26,459 nucleotides of DNA from Ophioceras dolichostomum (Eukaryota > Ascomycota > Sordariomycetes > Magnaporthales > Ophioceraceae), in assembly GCA_003049485.1 (NCBI GenBank), contig PYST01000140.1, forward strand, positions 1-26,459, written 5' to 3'. Shown piece by piece: positions 1-11,079 of this stretch. Made by a program: the position numbers and the translations under genes. Position 1 is the stretch's first letter. Every line of letters starts with the position of its first letter. The notes under the pieces are model-generated. The model saw nothing but the letters and a program-made list of their open reading frames with translations, searched no databases and was not told the origin of the DNA.

Positions 1-94
1 CCCCTCCTCTTTCTAATTCATTGTCTCCTTGTGTTGAGACGCGTTCCCTGGGTCCCCTTCCGCTTACTCTTCCAATGCTAACTTCCCCCCATAG

Positions 95-2284
95 GCCTAG
101 GCAAGACATCCCTCATCAAGGCGATCGTACAGGCGTGCACTCACATCGTCCACATTGACCCGATCTCTCCTCCTCCTCCGCAGAAACGTAGCTCGGGAGC
201 TGCGGCGGTTGCTGCTGGTAGTAGTAGTAATGCTAGTCCCGACGCCAGGCGACATGGCCGGAGGAGGTCGCTCTCGTCGTCCGCGAGACCAGGCGGCGAG
301 TCTGGCACCCGACAGATCGTCGAGGTGTACGCCAGCACCAAGCCGTTCCCGGACTGGTGGTCGGACCTGGACGGCGGCGCTTTCGGTGCGAGTGCGCAGC
401 AGCAGAAGACGAGGCGGAAGAGCCTTGGCGATACCGTGTTGGACAGGAATATTTGCTTTGTTGATACCCCTGGCTTTGGAGCTGGTTCTCCTCAGGTAAG
501 CTTTCTCTTTTCTTCTTGTTCGTTCGAGGAGGCTGTGTGGCTTGCTTAGCTAACTAACATTGATGTCTTATTATTATCATCAGTCTTTGCAAGATGTCCT
601 GCCTGTGGTGCAATACGTCGAGTCACATCTTGAGCGCGTGTCCTCAAACTCCCTCAGCGATGGAGACCTGCTCAGTCTTCTGGGCGGAGAAGGGGGGTCG
701 CAGGTCGACGTAGTGCTGTACTTGATATCAAGCGGTAAGTCATGGTCTGTCTGCATGGAGACTAAGTTCGCCTCCCCCTTTTTTCTCACACAGGATTCTG
801 AGACTGACCCAAAACAAACCTGTTCTCTAGAGTTGGAGCAAGCGGACCTGCAGTACTTACGACTATTAGGACCGCTCACGAACATCATCCCGCTCCTTGC
901 TCGGGCAGACGTGATGACGGTTGAGCATGTCGCCTCGAGCAAGGAGAAGGTCATGGCCCAGCTGCTCGACGCCGGCATCCGGCCGTTCAACTTCTCCAAC
1001 TCTTCCTCGGCCATCGCCGGCCGTCTTTCCACGTTATCTACGACCGCTTCTGGGACCCTCACCAGCGCGCCATCGGCTCCGTACGCCGTATCCAGCGCCG
1101 CGGGCTCGGATAGCGACATCATGGACGCGAGCTTGCTCATGAGCCCGGACTACGTCCAGCCCCTGATGCCATCCGAGCTAGACGCGCTCGTGTCACTGGT
1201 GTTCAGCGCCAACGGGGCCTCGTGGCTCCGACACTCGGCCGCCAGGAAGTACCTGGCATGGCGCTCTGGTGAGGCCGGTAACAACCGGCCGCAGGCGCTC
1301 TACAGGCCGTTGCACCAGCCGTGGCAGCCGCCGGCATACCAGCGCCAGCACCAGCAAATTGCTGCCGCCACCCTCCTCCCCCCATCCGCTCTGGCTCTCA
1401 CGCCCTTTCCCGTAGGAGGTGGAGGAGAAGGTTTCGCCGGCGCTGGCCCCAGCATCAACGACGCCGAGCAGAATTTCGGTCAGATCCGGCTCGCCAGCTG
1501 GGCGGCGGACCTCCAGCGCAGCCTAGCGAACGAGCGGGCTTGCTACGAGGCCCTCGCGCGCGGCGAGCGCGCCGTCTGGCTCACCGAGCGGCTCGGCGAG
1601 TGCGTGCAGGACGGGACGCTTGTGCCTGTCAGCAGCAGCACCATCAGTCGTGGCCAGAATAACATCAACAACAACAACAATAATAATAACAACAACACCA
1701 GGGCGACGAGGCGGCGGTCGTCGGCGGCTTCGTCGTCGTCCTCGTCACGCGCCTCCGCTGGTGCTGGTCGCAGGCCTCACGTGGTCTCGTCCCATGCGGC
1801 CTCGCTCGCGACCACGACCGTGGCCGTGGCCGTGGCCGGCACCGGGACCAACAACCAAACGATAGCGGGGGCGGCTCAGCAGCCACCACCATCGTCACCA
1901 CCATCATCATCATCGCCACGGCAGTCACGTACACCGGCGGCGGGTGCGGCCAGGAGCGGCCACCACCACAACCATAACCACCATCACCGCTACAAACACG
2001 GCGGACCCCGCAATAGTAACCATCACAACCACCGCATGAGCATGTCGCTGTCCCAGGACCTCTCGCAGGACCCGCTCGGCCTGCTCGAGGTGGCCGCGGA
2101 CCTGAGGGCCAAGAGTTGGGTCGCGCTCGAGGTCCTGGGGAGCATCGGCGTGCTGGGCGGCCTGGCCGTGTGGCTTACCGGCCGGTACTGCTGGCATTCC
2201 ACTTTTGCTTCTTCTTCTGCGTACGGTGGTGGTGGCCCCACGCATCCTTATGATTGGGTTGTTGAGAGGTGGTGTGGCGATTAG
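95..2284 (+). CDS. Septin-type G-domain protein with C-terminal membrane segment (5' partial)
   Basis: Seen: three exons, 95-495, 584-734 and 831-2284, joined by in-frame introns with GTAAG donors; about 667 residues are visible. The first exon opens inside a P-loop (GLGKTS), so the start codon and the first part of the G domain lie left of the window; bases 1-94 are the end of an intron (gctaac branch, atag acceptor). Switch-II motif DTPGFG is at 463-480, and the septin-like NIIPLLARAD with the G4-type ARAD is at 899-910. The second half is low complexity: Asn run, Ser runs, His/Asn-rich tract. A hydrophobic stretch (2114-2188) near the C-terminus looks like one membrane helix. Family knowledge: septins are GTP-binding filament proteins of the cell cortex. 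Inference: a divergent, membrane-tethered septin-like GTPase; no core-septin GRKYPWG-type motif was recognised. A 50-residue disordered insert after the P-loop is also unusual. Confidence 0.85.
1657..1702 (+). repeat. AAC/AAT trinucleotide tract coding poly-Asn
   Basis: An imperfect AAC/AAT microsatellite inside the third exon of the septin-like gene, encoding about 13 asparagines after an Ile-Asn step. It is followed by serine-rich (TCG/TCC) and histidine-rich (CAC/CAT) tracts up to about 2035. Such tracts vary in length between strains. Confidence 0.9.
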
Positions 2285-4304
2285 TTTTGCCTAGGTAACC
2301 CACCGAGGATCGTGGTCGTACGTATGTACCTGCTAGGTGGCACTTGCATTGCTGCATTCGCTCCTCAGAGGATCTAGGGACCGAGCGGTATGCTATGTGG
2401 CAGGGTGAGATGAGCAGTGTTTCTATAGGTGTGCTTTTCTCCTGGAGTATGTAGATTGGTAAGATAGGACTGATAGTTAGGAGGAAGTAGGCATCGGACA
2501 TACGGGTTAGCTGGTAGACAGACTAGCCATCTACATAATCTCCTCATTCACCCACTCCTGTCATTTGACTTGAAAGTGCATGATAAGTCCGATCGATGTG
2601 CCTTATGAAGACCAGACTGTGCCGTACCATCTAAGCCTGCGCTGATGTGGACGAATTCGGTTGAGGTCTTACTGGTCCAAATGTTACGCTCGGCGAACTT
2701 CATTGTTGCGTACCTTACACCACCACAGTGAAGTCGACAACGCTGGATCGAGCTCACAAGCACACATGCCTGCTCACGAACGATCAACCATTTTTTCACC
2801 GGTGCAACAGGGGGTTGGGTGGGAACCGAGCGATGGGTTTGGAAGGACGGATGTTAACGCCAAAAAGAAAAACTTCGCTATTCTGTTTCGGGTTTCCCGC
2901 TCCAATATGCCTGCCACCTACTCCTATCCTATGACAGCAAGTGCTAGCTAGCTGGCGTGTGCGCGTATCCTTCCTTTCCCTGCCCTAGCCAAAGTGAAAA
3001 TAAGTGTTCAGACATCAGGGCTAATACGGGCCGGGACAGCTCCATAGCTCGCTCGCTCGCTCGAGCATCGTCGGCCTTGTTGCGCGCACAAGTCTCGGTC
3101 GGGGCAACGTATGGCCATGCTTACTTGCGCTTGAGGCCGGGAGCGAACCCGTCTGCCGGAGGGAATAACGACCAACTACCCAACCATCCCAGCATGACGC
3201 TATGCTCAAGGTAGGGCCGTATCCCTCCCGTCGGACGGTCGGTCATATCTGCTGATGCCACCCACAATATTCCCCCAAAACGCAATCAGAGCGAGATGGG
3301 GTGGTCCCTTTTTCTTTTCCTCCTTTTGTTGTACTTTTCTTTTTTAATCCTCCAGCCATCTTCATGCTTTTCCACCTTGCCAGTCTCGAGGCTTCTTTTC
3401 CTCCGTGTTCCCAGGTGTGGAAGGGTCTGACCGTTTCTGGTTCCTTCGCCCCCCCTTTCTCGGTCACGCCCACATGCGAAGAAAAGAAAAAAAATCCAGC
3501 TCACCGGATCCCCCATAAAATATGATATATATTTACAAGTACAAGTCGAACCAGACGATCTACCGTGCCGTGCCGGAAACTCGGACAAGAGGGGAAACGC
3601 GATGATGGGGGTGGGTTGGCATGGTACCCGGGAAGGAGAAGAGAGAAAAAAAAACTTCTTGTGCGTAGGAATATGAAGTCAACTGCGCCATATTTCTTGG
3701 TGGCTGCCACGTAGGTTGTGCAGGTATCAAGTGTCAAATCCTCCCCTCCCCCATTGTCCTTTTCATCCTTCCGTATATACTGACGAGCAATAGAGCGCGG
3801 TAGACAGAGACAAGAGAAGGAATTTGTGAAGAGTGCATGAAAAAAAGAGATGATTATCAAGTTTGTAGTTTAGGTAGGCAGGTTAGATGAATGAGGCAGA
3901 TAGTGTTTCCAGAACTTTGGGAAGAATGCGAGAGGAGACAAGAGCGAGACGTCGACGTCAAAAAGTAGGCTTGACTGGGAATGAAGAAGCCGGTCTTTAT
4001 GTCCCCCATTAGATAGTCTCGCTCTCTTCCTCACCCCTTTTCCCCGATCGATCCGCAGAAAGAATTATGCGAGAAAAAAGAGTTCGTGGGAACGATAATC
4101 GATATACTGTCGTGATCCATCCGTCATCACCTTGAGAAAGGTGTGAGCTGCCCCCATATACTTGAGGCAGAATGATCAGTGATGCAAAGGAGAGCGAGGG
4201 AGGGAAAAGAAGCAGAAAATAAAACACAGGCGCTGGTCTATAAGAGATATGTTCAGATGATTTGAGCGGCGAAAGATAATGACAAAGTGGCGAAGGGTCG
4301 GCCC
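2285..4304. other. Convergent spacer between septin-like gene and vts1
   Basis: No credible gene seen. This 2-kb stretch should hold the 3' UTRs of the two convergent genes. It contains a CGCT run near 3045-3062, poly-T/CT-rich sequence around 3300-3520, an A-rich stretch near 3640-3655, and a 12-bp palindrome (GACGTCGACGTC) at 3948-3959. ORFs of 60-119 codons are open on both strands but have no recognisable domain and no coding-like composition. Confidence 0.7.
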
Positions 4305-6485
4305 TTAGGCGGCGATTTGTCCAGCAACTTTGGCCTCTGCTTGAGAAGTCAGCTTTCCGGTTTTAGGAACGTGGTTCAAGAAATGGATGGAGGATGGGTA
4401 TCTAGTGATCTCTGCTGACCCTTGACCTGCTCAAACACCTTGAGCATCTTCCGACGAGCACCCAGGGCGTTGACGCCGCGCTCCTCCAGCTGCTTGTCGT
4501 CCAGCTCGATAAGCTGCTCCCACTTCATGTCTTTCAGATTATCCGTGTACTTGTGCAGGCGGAGACTGCGCAGCCACGCGGGGATGTCCTGCAGCAGAGT
4601 CGGGTCGGTCGGGTCCTCTGGCGGCTTCGAGCTGCCCCTGCGGCCCCTCGGCGACCGTCCGCGCACCATATCTGAGTGGTCAGACAGGTAACCCTCAGCG
4701 AACTGGCCCACACCAAACTGGCCTAAGCCCAGCGGAGCCAGGTTGCCGCCGTTGAGCGGGTTCAGTCCGCCACCGAGGAGGAAGCCGTTGCCCTGAGGAG
4801 ACGTGAAGGGCATTCCGCCCATGGCACCCATGCCGCCCATGGCTCCGAAGCCGCCGCCGCCTGGCTGCTGCAGCGCGATGCCGGGCGAGTTGGGTCGTGA
4901 CCGGTTGGTGAACGAGCCCAGCTGGTTGTTCTGCAGCGCGAGCATCTGGTCGCGAGGAATGACCCGGCCATGCTCGTCGATCATGACCACATTCGTGCCG
5001 GGGATTTGCAGGCCGGGGGAGAGCGGCATCTGGTTGGGCGCGCCAGGGGCGTCGTTGGAGCGGGCTCGGCGGTACTTTCGCACGTCGTCCAGGGCAAATC
5101 GGTTGTTGACGGTCGACATCGCAGCAAGCTTCATGGCAGTCGCGTTGGCGAGCATGTCGGCCTGTCCAACACCAGTCTGATTCTGCGGGAAGCTGGGCGC
5201 CATCGGAGTGTTCACCATTGACGCCCAGTTGCCGGAGCTAGGTCCGCCAAACGGCGAAGTGACGCCCAGATCGTTCTTGTCAGAGGTCGTCAGGGTCGTG
5301 CTCTGGATCTGGCCACCGCCCGTGATCTGTGGGCGGGGTGAACGGAGCCCGCCGACAGCAGCCGAGGACGGTGGTGGCTGAACGAACTGGCCCATGGGTG
5401 TCTGGGACGTCGCACCAGCCTTGGCCTGTGTCGCGCTGCTCGCACCCCAAGGCGAAGCGCCGACCGCGCCGTTGGAGTCACCGCCCTCCGCGATGGTTGC
5501 ACCCACCAGCGAGCTTCGATCGCCAACGGCGGTGCTGTTACGGTTCGACGGCGGCTGGTTGCCTGTCTGCTGGGTGTACTTCGCCTTCTCGGTGGCGATG
5601 GCGGCGGCAGCGTCGGGGAACATGGCGTTGATCGTGGACGGGTCAAGACCGGACTGGCGTTTGCCGCCTTGTCCGCCTGGTGTTCGGGCCATCGAGTTGC
5701 GAGCAGACTCGACGTTGAGCTTGCTCATCGCATCACTCAAACGGTTTGACATCGGATCTAGGGTGACCGACCTTCGATGTTAGATTCGGGCATTCAAGTT
5801 GCAAGTTGCAAGTCCAAGTTCAAGCTTAAGATCTCCGACAAAGAGCCTAGTGACCCTAGGGATAGAGAGAGAAGCACTGCCGGTCATCTGGGAGGTCCAT
5901 GGAGAAACGAGATTGAAACACTGTGAAAGCACCAATGGTCATAGGATTGTTCATCTTACCCTTGTCGAAGTTGGCCGGGGACAGCACGCCCGACATGGGA
6001 TGGTTCTTGCCCATTTGCGTGAGCACCTGGATGAAGAAACGAATCTGAACCTGGGTCGTCTGCTGCAGCAAGGCATACAAGGCAGCAGTACGCTCGGCCT
6101 CGCTCAGCACCCTGAACCACTGCTCGATCGCGCTGAGTTCGTCCTTGAAATCTTGGTCCAGGGTAGCAGCCGCCATCTCTTCCAACGTCGTCTCGTACTG
6201 GTCGATGTCGGCGATCCACTGCTGGGCCAGTTTGTCCTGAGGGTCGATCTCGCCACCGGCCTGGCCCTGGCCGTGGTAGAAGTCCGAATTGGGCCGCGCG
6301 CTTCGCACGCCAGTCGGGCCGGTAAGCGCAGCCATGTCTGCCGAAGCACGCAGCGGATGGTTGGCACCGATCACGCGAGCAGACGACGGAGGGCGCAGCG
6401 ACGAGGCATTCGTCGCCTCCGGAGTGCTCATCCGGTTGCCGGCGATGTGTGCCGAGGTCGACATGTTGTGCATGATCACTGTCAT
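4305..6485 (-). CDS. vts1: Vts1, SAM-domain RNA-binding post-transcriptional regulator
   Basis: Role from the family: Vts1/Smaug proteins bind stem-loop recognition elements in mRNAs through a SAM domain and recruit deadenylation and decay in the cytoplasm. Model: exons 6485-5960, 5757-4420 and 4336-4305 (631 aa). Intron 1 has donor GTAAGA and acceptor CTAG, giving FDK-DPMSNRL. The N-terminal helical domain (about residues 60-170, with QQWIADIDQYE and QIRFFIQVLTQMG) precedes a Gly/Asn/Gln/Pro-rich disordered middle. The SAM domain, about residues 563-622, starts LLQDIPAWLRSLRLHKY and carries the RNA-contact segment ALGARRKMLK. Odd: the last intron uses a weak GTCAGC donor; if retained, the ORF ends at 4376 (635 aa, tail GQQRSLDTHPPSIS). 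The spliced form ends FEQVKEAKVAGQIAA. Start: first ATG after a strong T-tract acceptor at 6510; the ATG at 6464 (MSTSAHIAGN) is an alternative. Confidence 0.92.
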
Positions 6486-6530
6486 CCAAACTATTGGTAG
6501 GGTGGATGCCTAAAAAAAAAAAGGAGTGAT
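6486..6530 (-). promoter_or_regulatory. Probable 5' UTR intron acceptor of vts1
   Basis: On the minus strand an uninterrupted run of about 11 T residues is followed directly by AG (intron end at 6510), 24 nt before the vts1 ATG. This looks like a 3' splice site, implying a noncoding first exon further right. A GTAAGG at 7052 on the minus strand is one possible donor; the true one cannot be told from sequence. Confidence 0.4.
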
Positions 6531-7538
6531 CGTTGGCCAGGTGTGGGGCAGGAGGGAGGGGGTAAAATGCGGCGGCTGCTAGAATTGGATGCGCGCGAGC
6601 GAGGGCGACAAAGGGCAGAGTAGGAGAGCAAACGGAGGGGAAAAAAAGGAAGCTCTCAAGAGTCGAGCGGGAAGGCAAAGCTAAAAGAATGGATAAGGTA
6701 TTGGGCGAGACGAGGAGTTGTGAAGAGTGAGGGGGTGCGGAAAGCGGGATGCGGATGCGGGTCGGGGGTCAGGGCCAGGGCCTAGCGGCCAGCATATGTG
6801 AAACAGCACTGGAAGGCTGTTCAACGATTCGGTGAGATCGGGGGCTGATCAGTGGCCCGTGACAAGCAATGCACTTGTTTCGCGATTTTCCCAGGACCCC
6901 AGATCAATGCTCCCTCTGCCGGAGGATGGTTGGATGGTTGGATGGTTGCGTGGTGCGTCAGAAAAAGTTCGTCTTGACCAAGGACGTTCCCGGAGACCGT
7001 GCGCTGACTGAGTGAGTATGTCGTCGTCAGGCACGAGATGTCAGGTCCTTACGGAACAGGCGCGAATCCGAGGTCGGTAGAAGAAATATGTAGGGAACCG
7101 TTTGATTTGAGCGCTTAGGGGATCGCAGGATCGTATTTTGTACTTCTAGGGTTTTGACGGCGTTTGAGTGTCGTTATTAATATCTTCTAGTATTAAAGGT
7201 GTCGAAGGCGTTGAAGGCGCGGACGACGGCGGCGGGCAGTCTGCGAAAGGAGTTGTTGAGCTCGGAAGGTGGAAAACTCCTGCAGTAGCCGGCTGACCTC
7301 AAAGGAGTTTTGTCCAAAAGAACGAAGCGGGTTGCTTTGAGGGAGGGTTTAAGACTGGAGGCGCCGCGGGGAGCGTAGACGTGCGGTCTCTGACTCTCAA
7401 CTGTCTTGGGGAAGAGAGAGGCAGAGAAAAAGAAAAGAGGGAAAAAATAGGTTAGCTAGAAGGAGAGAGAGGAAGGAGGGAATGTGTTAAGGAGGAAAAA
7501 AATCCTAGACGAGCAGGCGACCGATCGACCACTGGCAG

Positions 7539-7580
7539 GGTCCCAAGCGGTCCCAGGCGGTCCCAAGTGGTCCCAAGCGC
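7539..7580 (+). repeat. 10-bp tandem repeat, four copies
   Basis: Four near-identical head-to-tail units of GGTCCCAAGC (variants GGTCCCAGGC and GGTCCCAAGT). The period is exactly 10 bp, about one helical turn. It lies about 1.05 kb upstream of the vts1 start codon. Confidence 0.9.
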
Positions 7581-10500
7581 GCAGGGCAGAGTGCTAAGGT
7601 ACTGTAAGCCGAAAGTGGAGGAAAGTGGAGCGCTAGAGGGCAGGACGGCGACTTCCAATCCCCTGAAAGCCCTGACAGATTGCAGCTTGACCACCCACCA
7701 CGAGCTAACGGAGTGAGCGAAGTCGAGGTGTTAATTAAGTTGAAGTGGTAGAGGATGGAGGATGCATGCAGAGGCAAATAGGGCAGGGTTTGAATGAGGC
7801 TCGGCGACCCTTCGAAGGATGGATTGGGCAGAATGGGCACAAAGGTGCGAAGTTCGAGGTTGCGTTGAGACAAAGAGACAATGTGCCCAGTCCTGAATCC
7901 GTGCTTCCCGTTCGCAAGTTGAGGGCGATTCGGGTGATCGGAGACGGGAGGGAGTTATTGGCAGCAGACAAAGCAGCTAGCAGATGGGGCACCTCCCTAA
8001 AGATCTGCAAGTTGGGATGACTGGCTAGTGAAGTAAGTGCCCGTGTGAGGAGTTCAAGAGTTCAAGATGATGCATGTCCGATTGCACTAGTTTGTGCTAT
8101 CCCGTCCGGATATACCCTAACTGGTTGGTGGATGATAGGCTGAGAGAGCTTGGATTCCTTTCTCACTCGGTCAAGCACTGGGACGACGGCAGGGACAACA
8201 GGCAGGTGGGTGGCAGCAGAAAACAACCCCCCAAAAGATCGGGCCACAGGAGCTTTGGAGCAGTCATGGAGTAGTATTCAGCGGTCCACCACTTACGCAA
8301 CATGGATAGCTGAGGATCAATGCTTTTGCCCCAGAATTCCCGTTGTGGGAAGCGTCGTGGATGAACAAGGGTATGCACGAAAAAGTAGGAAAAATTAGGG
8401 TATCTTCTCCCTCCTGCGGATACTTTCAGCCAGAACCAGCTGCGCACAGATACGCCTAAAATGGAGGAGAGGATGAGAAGGAGGAGACTGGGAGGGGTGG
8501 ACAGGACACCTGGAGTCGAGGTCGGTCGTGGGCAGGTTGTATCGCCGCGGTTGGCGGGGGTGGAAGAGACGGACGAAAGGGGAGACAACGTGTTGAAGGA
8601 GGACACGGATCTCGCAGAAGAAAATCATCGATTTACGGGGTGGCCTGGCAGTCTGGCGGCAGTCTGGGTGTGCGTCGCGCTACAGAAGCCGGCCACCTGT
8701 CGCAAAAGCTGGTGGCCCATGGCCCGTGGACCGTCCGCACGCGGCGACCATTTACACCGTCTCGGGGAGGCCCAGCAGCCTCTATTCTGGACTCGCACAT
8801 GTCACGTCAGAAGCTGCAGGTCCTATAGTAGTGCATGTATACAGTAGCGGGTGCGGCCCAGGGCTGCCGGGCGTGAGACCCTGACTGACAACGTACTTGG
8901 CCGAGACCGCTTCCTGCAGCATTCCTGGCGGCCGGCCTTCTGGGACGACCGTGTTTAATTTTTTTGGATTGATCTGTGCCGAACTGGCGGGCTCTGACGC
9001 TCTATCAAAGCTGCCGTCATGCTCAAGTTTAAATTGAGGCTGACTTTGACATGACATTTTACGGGAAGCAAGCGGGCGCCAATCCGTGCGCCCAAAACAG
9101 CTCAGGCTTTCATCCTGGTGTGGGCGGCTCTGGCCAGGGCTTTCTCCCGTCCTCGCCTCGTTTCTTCAAATTCCAGAACAACTAAACTCACTGGACAAGC
9201 CCCCGGGAGACGGACGGGAGGAAGCCGGTGACACCCACCCTTTCCAACAAGACTCCAAACGGACCAGACTCCAAATCCAAATGCCCAGCCCTGGAAACAT
9301 GTTCTGGAGCTGTTCCTGATGCATGAGGCGCCAGTCTGCCGCATGCAAGCCACCTAGCGATGAAATCGTTTCTCCTGTCCCGATTGGGCCACTTTCGTAT
9401 CAAATGGGTTGCTTCTGCGGACCATCCATTTGTTCCAACGTTGTAGGCGGTTTTCACTCCATATCCCCTTGACAGAATTACAGGCCTGTCAGACCTGAGT
9501 CCCAGACAAACGAAGCAGTCATCGAACACAGCTCGGGGTACAAGTCTCTTGCCTGGTCTCCGTCCGAGTCTCCGTGCAGCACGGCGTGGAGACCCATCTC
9601 ATTCCTTTCGCTACTGAATGACCACGCAGGCAAGCCGTGTCGACCCTCCGTAAACACCAGTCATCGACCTATTCCGAAGCCGTGATCGATGGAAGCTCTG
9701 GCCTCGGGAGGCCCAACGTCCCGCCAGCTTTTATGACGGGACTGACCAACACCGCCGAGTCTCCTCCACGTACTTCGTCGGTGAGCCGGCACACTTTAAA
9801 CTCGGAAGATATATTTGGACCAACCTTACTCCCTTCCGACGAACCAGTGGCAGGCAAACCCCTGGAGAAATTCGAAGTCGTTGTGAAGCAGGCACATGAC
9901 TTGGCAATCAGAGCAAACAAGCAAAGCAGTAACACACTCATGTCTCTATGTCCACGCGACTCTGCCAGCCTCGTCCTTCCCCCCCCTTGCTAAAATCATG
10001 TTTCTCCTCCACCAAGCCAAACTCGCTCGGGTGGTAAAAAGAAACTACCTAAGTACCGCTCATCTACAACAGGATGTTGTCCATCATTCATGCACCGCGG
10101 CCGTAGGAGAGTCAAAAGACTGGTGATGGCCCGAGGTGTTTGGTAATAGTTGGACGTTTCAATCTTGGCACGATGAAAATTCCTTCAGCAAAAAGGCCAT
10201 TGGAAAAAAAAGGCTCTATGCTGTACACACTAATGCCGTCCTCGTCGAGTCACTGAACACTGAAGAAAGTATTCTCGAAAGAAAGATAGAGAGAAGGTGA
10301 AAATGAGAGGAGAGGGGGAAGGGGAGAAACCTATGCCTCGAGGTGTCCCGTGAGAGAGACACCGCCATCTCAGATCTCGCTAGTGCGCCTCGTCAGCGGC
10401 ATTCGCTGAATCGGACGGCGTCATCACCTCGGTACGGGCTCATTCCATGGCGTCGCGGTAGCAATCGCAAGAGGGGGAAAATTGGAAGGTCAACAGAATG

Positions 10501-10780
10501 CTAATCCAGACTCGGCTCGCATTTTGTCACCATTTCCGATTCCGCTACCCGACGACAGCTACCACAATGGGACGAGCACGTACCGAGCTGACGACGACGT
10601 CCGATTCGACGATAATTTTCCAATATGTAATTCGATTCGCGCAGATCAACACCCCGGGCTCTAGCTCAGGTCATCGCGAAGCTGGGGAGGTTCGACCACG
10701 CTCCGGGCGTTGGTTGAGGTGTTCCTGGATCGAAGAAGATTTTCACGCTGGCAAATTCTAACGTGGCTTTTGAGGCGCAA

Positions 10781-10811
10781 GTCACGTGACATATAATGTG
10801 TGGCACGTGCC
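10781..10811. promoter_or_regulatory. Paired palindromic CACGTG E-boxes with TATA-like core
   Basis: GTCACGTGAC at 10781-10790 and GGCACGTGCC at 10802-10811 are both perfect 10-bp palindromes, with centres 21 bp apart (two helical turns). Between them sits CATATAATG. TCACGTGA is the class of site bound by Cbf1-type bHLH proteins in fungi. No confident gene starts beside it; the nearest annotated gene ends at 11080 on the minus strand. Confidence 0.45.
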
Positions 10812-11079
10812 AAGGGCGAGACCTCCTAGCCGGCATCACGGTATGTTCAGGGGGGTTCCTCATATTCTTCCACGGACCTTCTACTCTTCTAGTGAAAACT
10901 CACTTTAGCATAGACCCAGAAATACCATCACACTCTTCACAGCGACGAGCAAAGTCTATTGTTCAAGAATGAGAAACATTACACAAACAAGAAATATCGC
11001 ACCCACCCACCACCCCAAACACCAAACATCCGAAAGAAAGAAAGCACTCCGCAGGTACACCATGACAGGATCATCCCCC

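Larger units (their letters stand above)
6531..11079. other. Large spacer (vts1 leader/promoter side to 3' flank of orphan gene)
   Basis: About 4.5 kb with no gene I can support. The left part (to about 7.5 kb) should carry the vts1 leader and promoter. The rest has only short ORFs (60-150 codons) open in several frames at once. Items inside: a GATGGTTG triplet at about 6925-6948, a 10-bp tandem repeat at 7539-7580, TTAATTAA near 7731, and the paired CACGTG palindromes at 10781-10811. No RIP-like AT-rich transposon remnant was recognised. Confidence 0.6.

Noticed and set aside
3110..3190. Minus-strand GGTTCGCTCCC with TAGTTGGTCG upstream, resembling tRNA T and D arms
   Set aside because: B-box mismatches and spacing of about 29 nt do not allow a cloverleaf.
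9669..9941. 90-codon minus-strand ORF with a signal-peptide-like start (MSVLLLCLFALIAKSC)
   Set aside because: The hydrophobic core is interrupted by Lys, the opposite strand is equally open, and no promoter or poly(A) evidence was seen.
10660..10700. TAGCTCAGG followed by GGTTCGACC, resembling tRNA A and B boxes
   Set aside because: The boxes are only 27 bp apart, too close for a tRNA.
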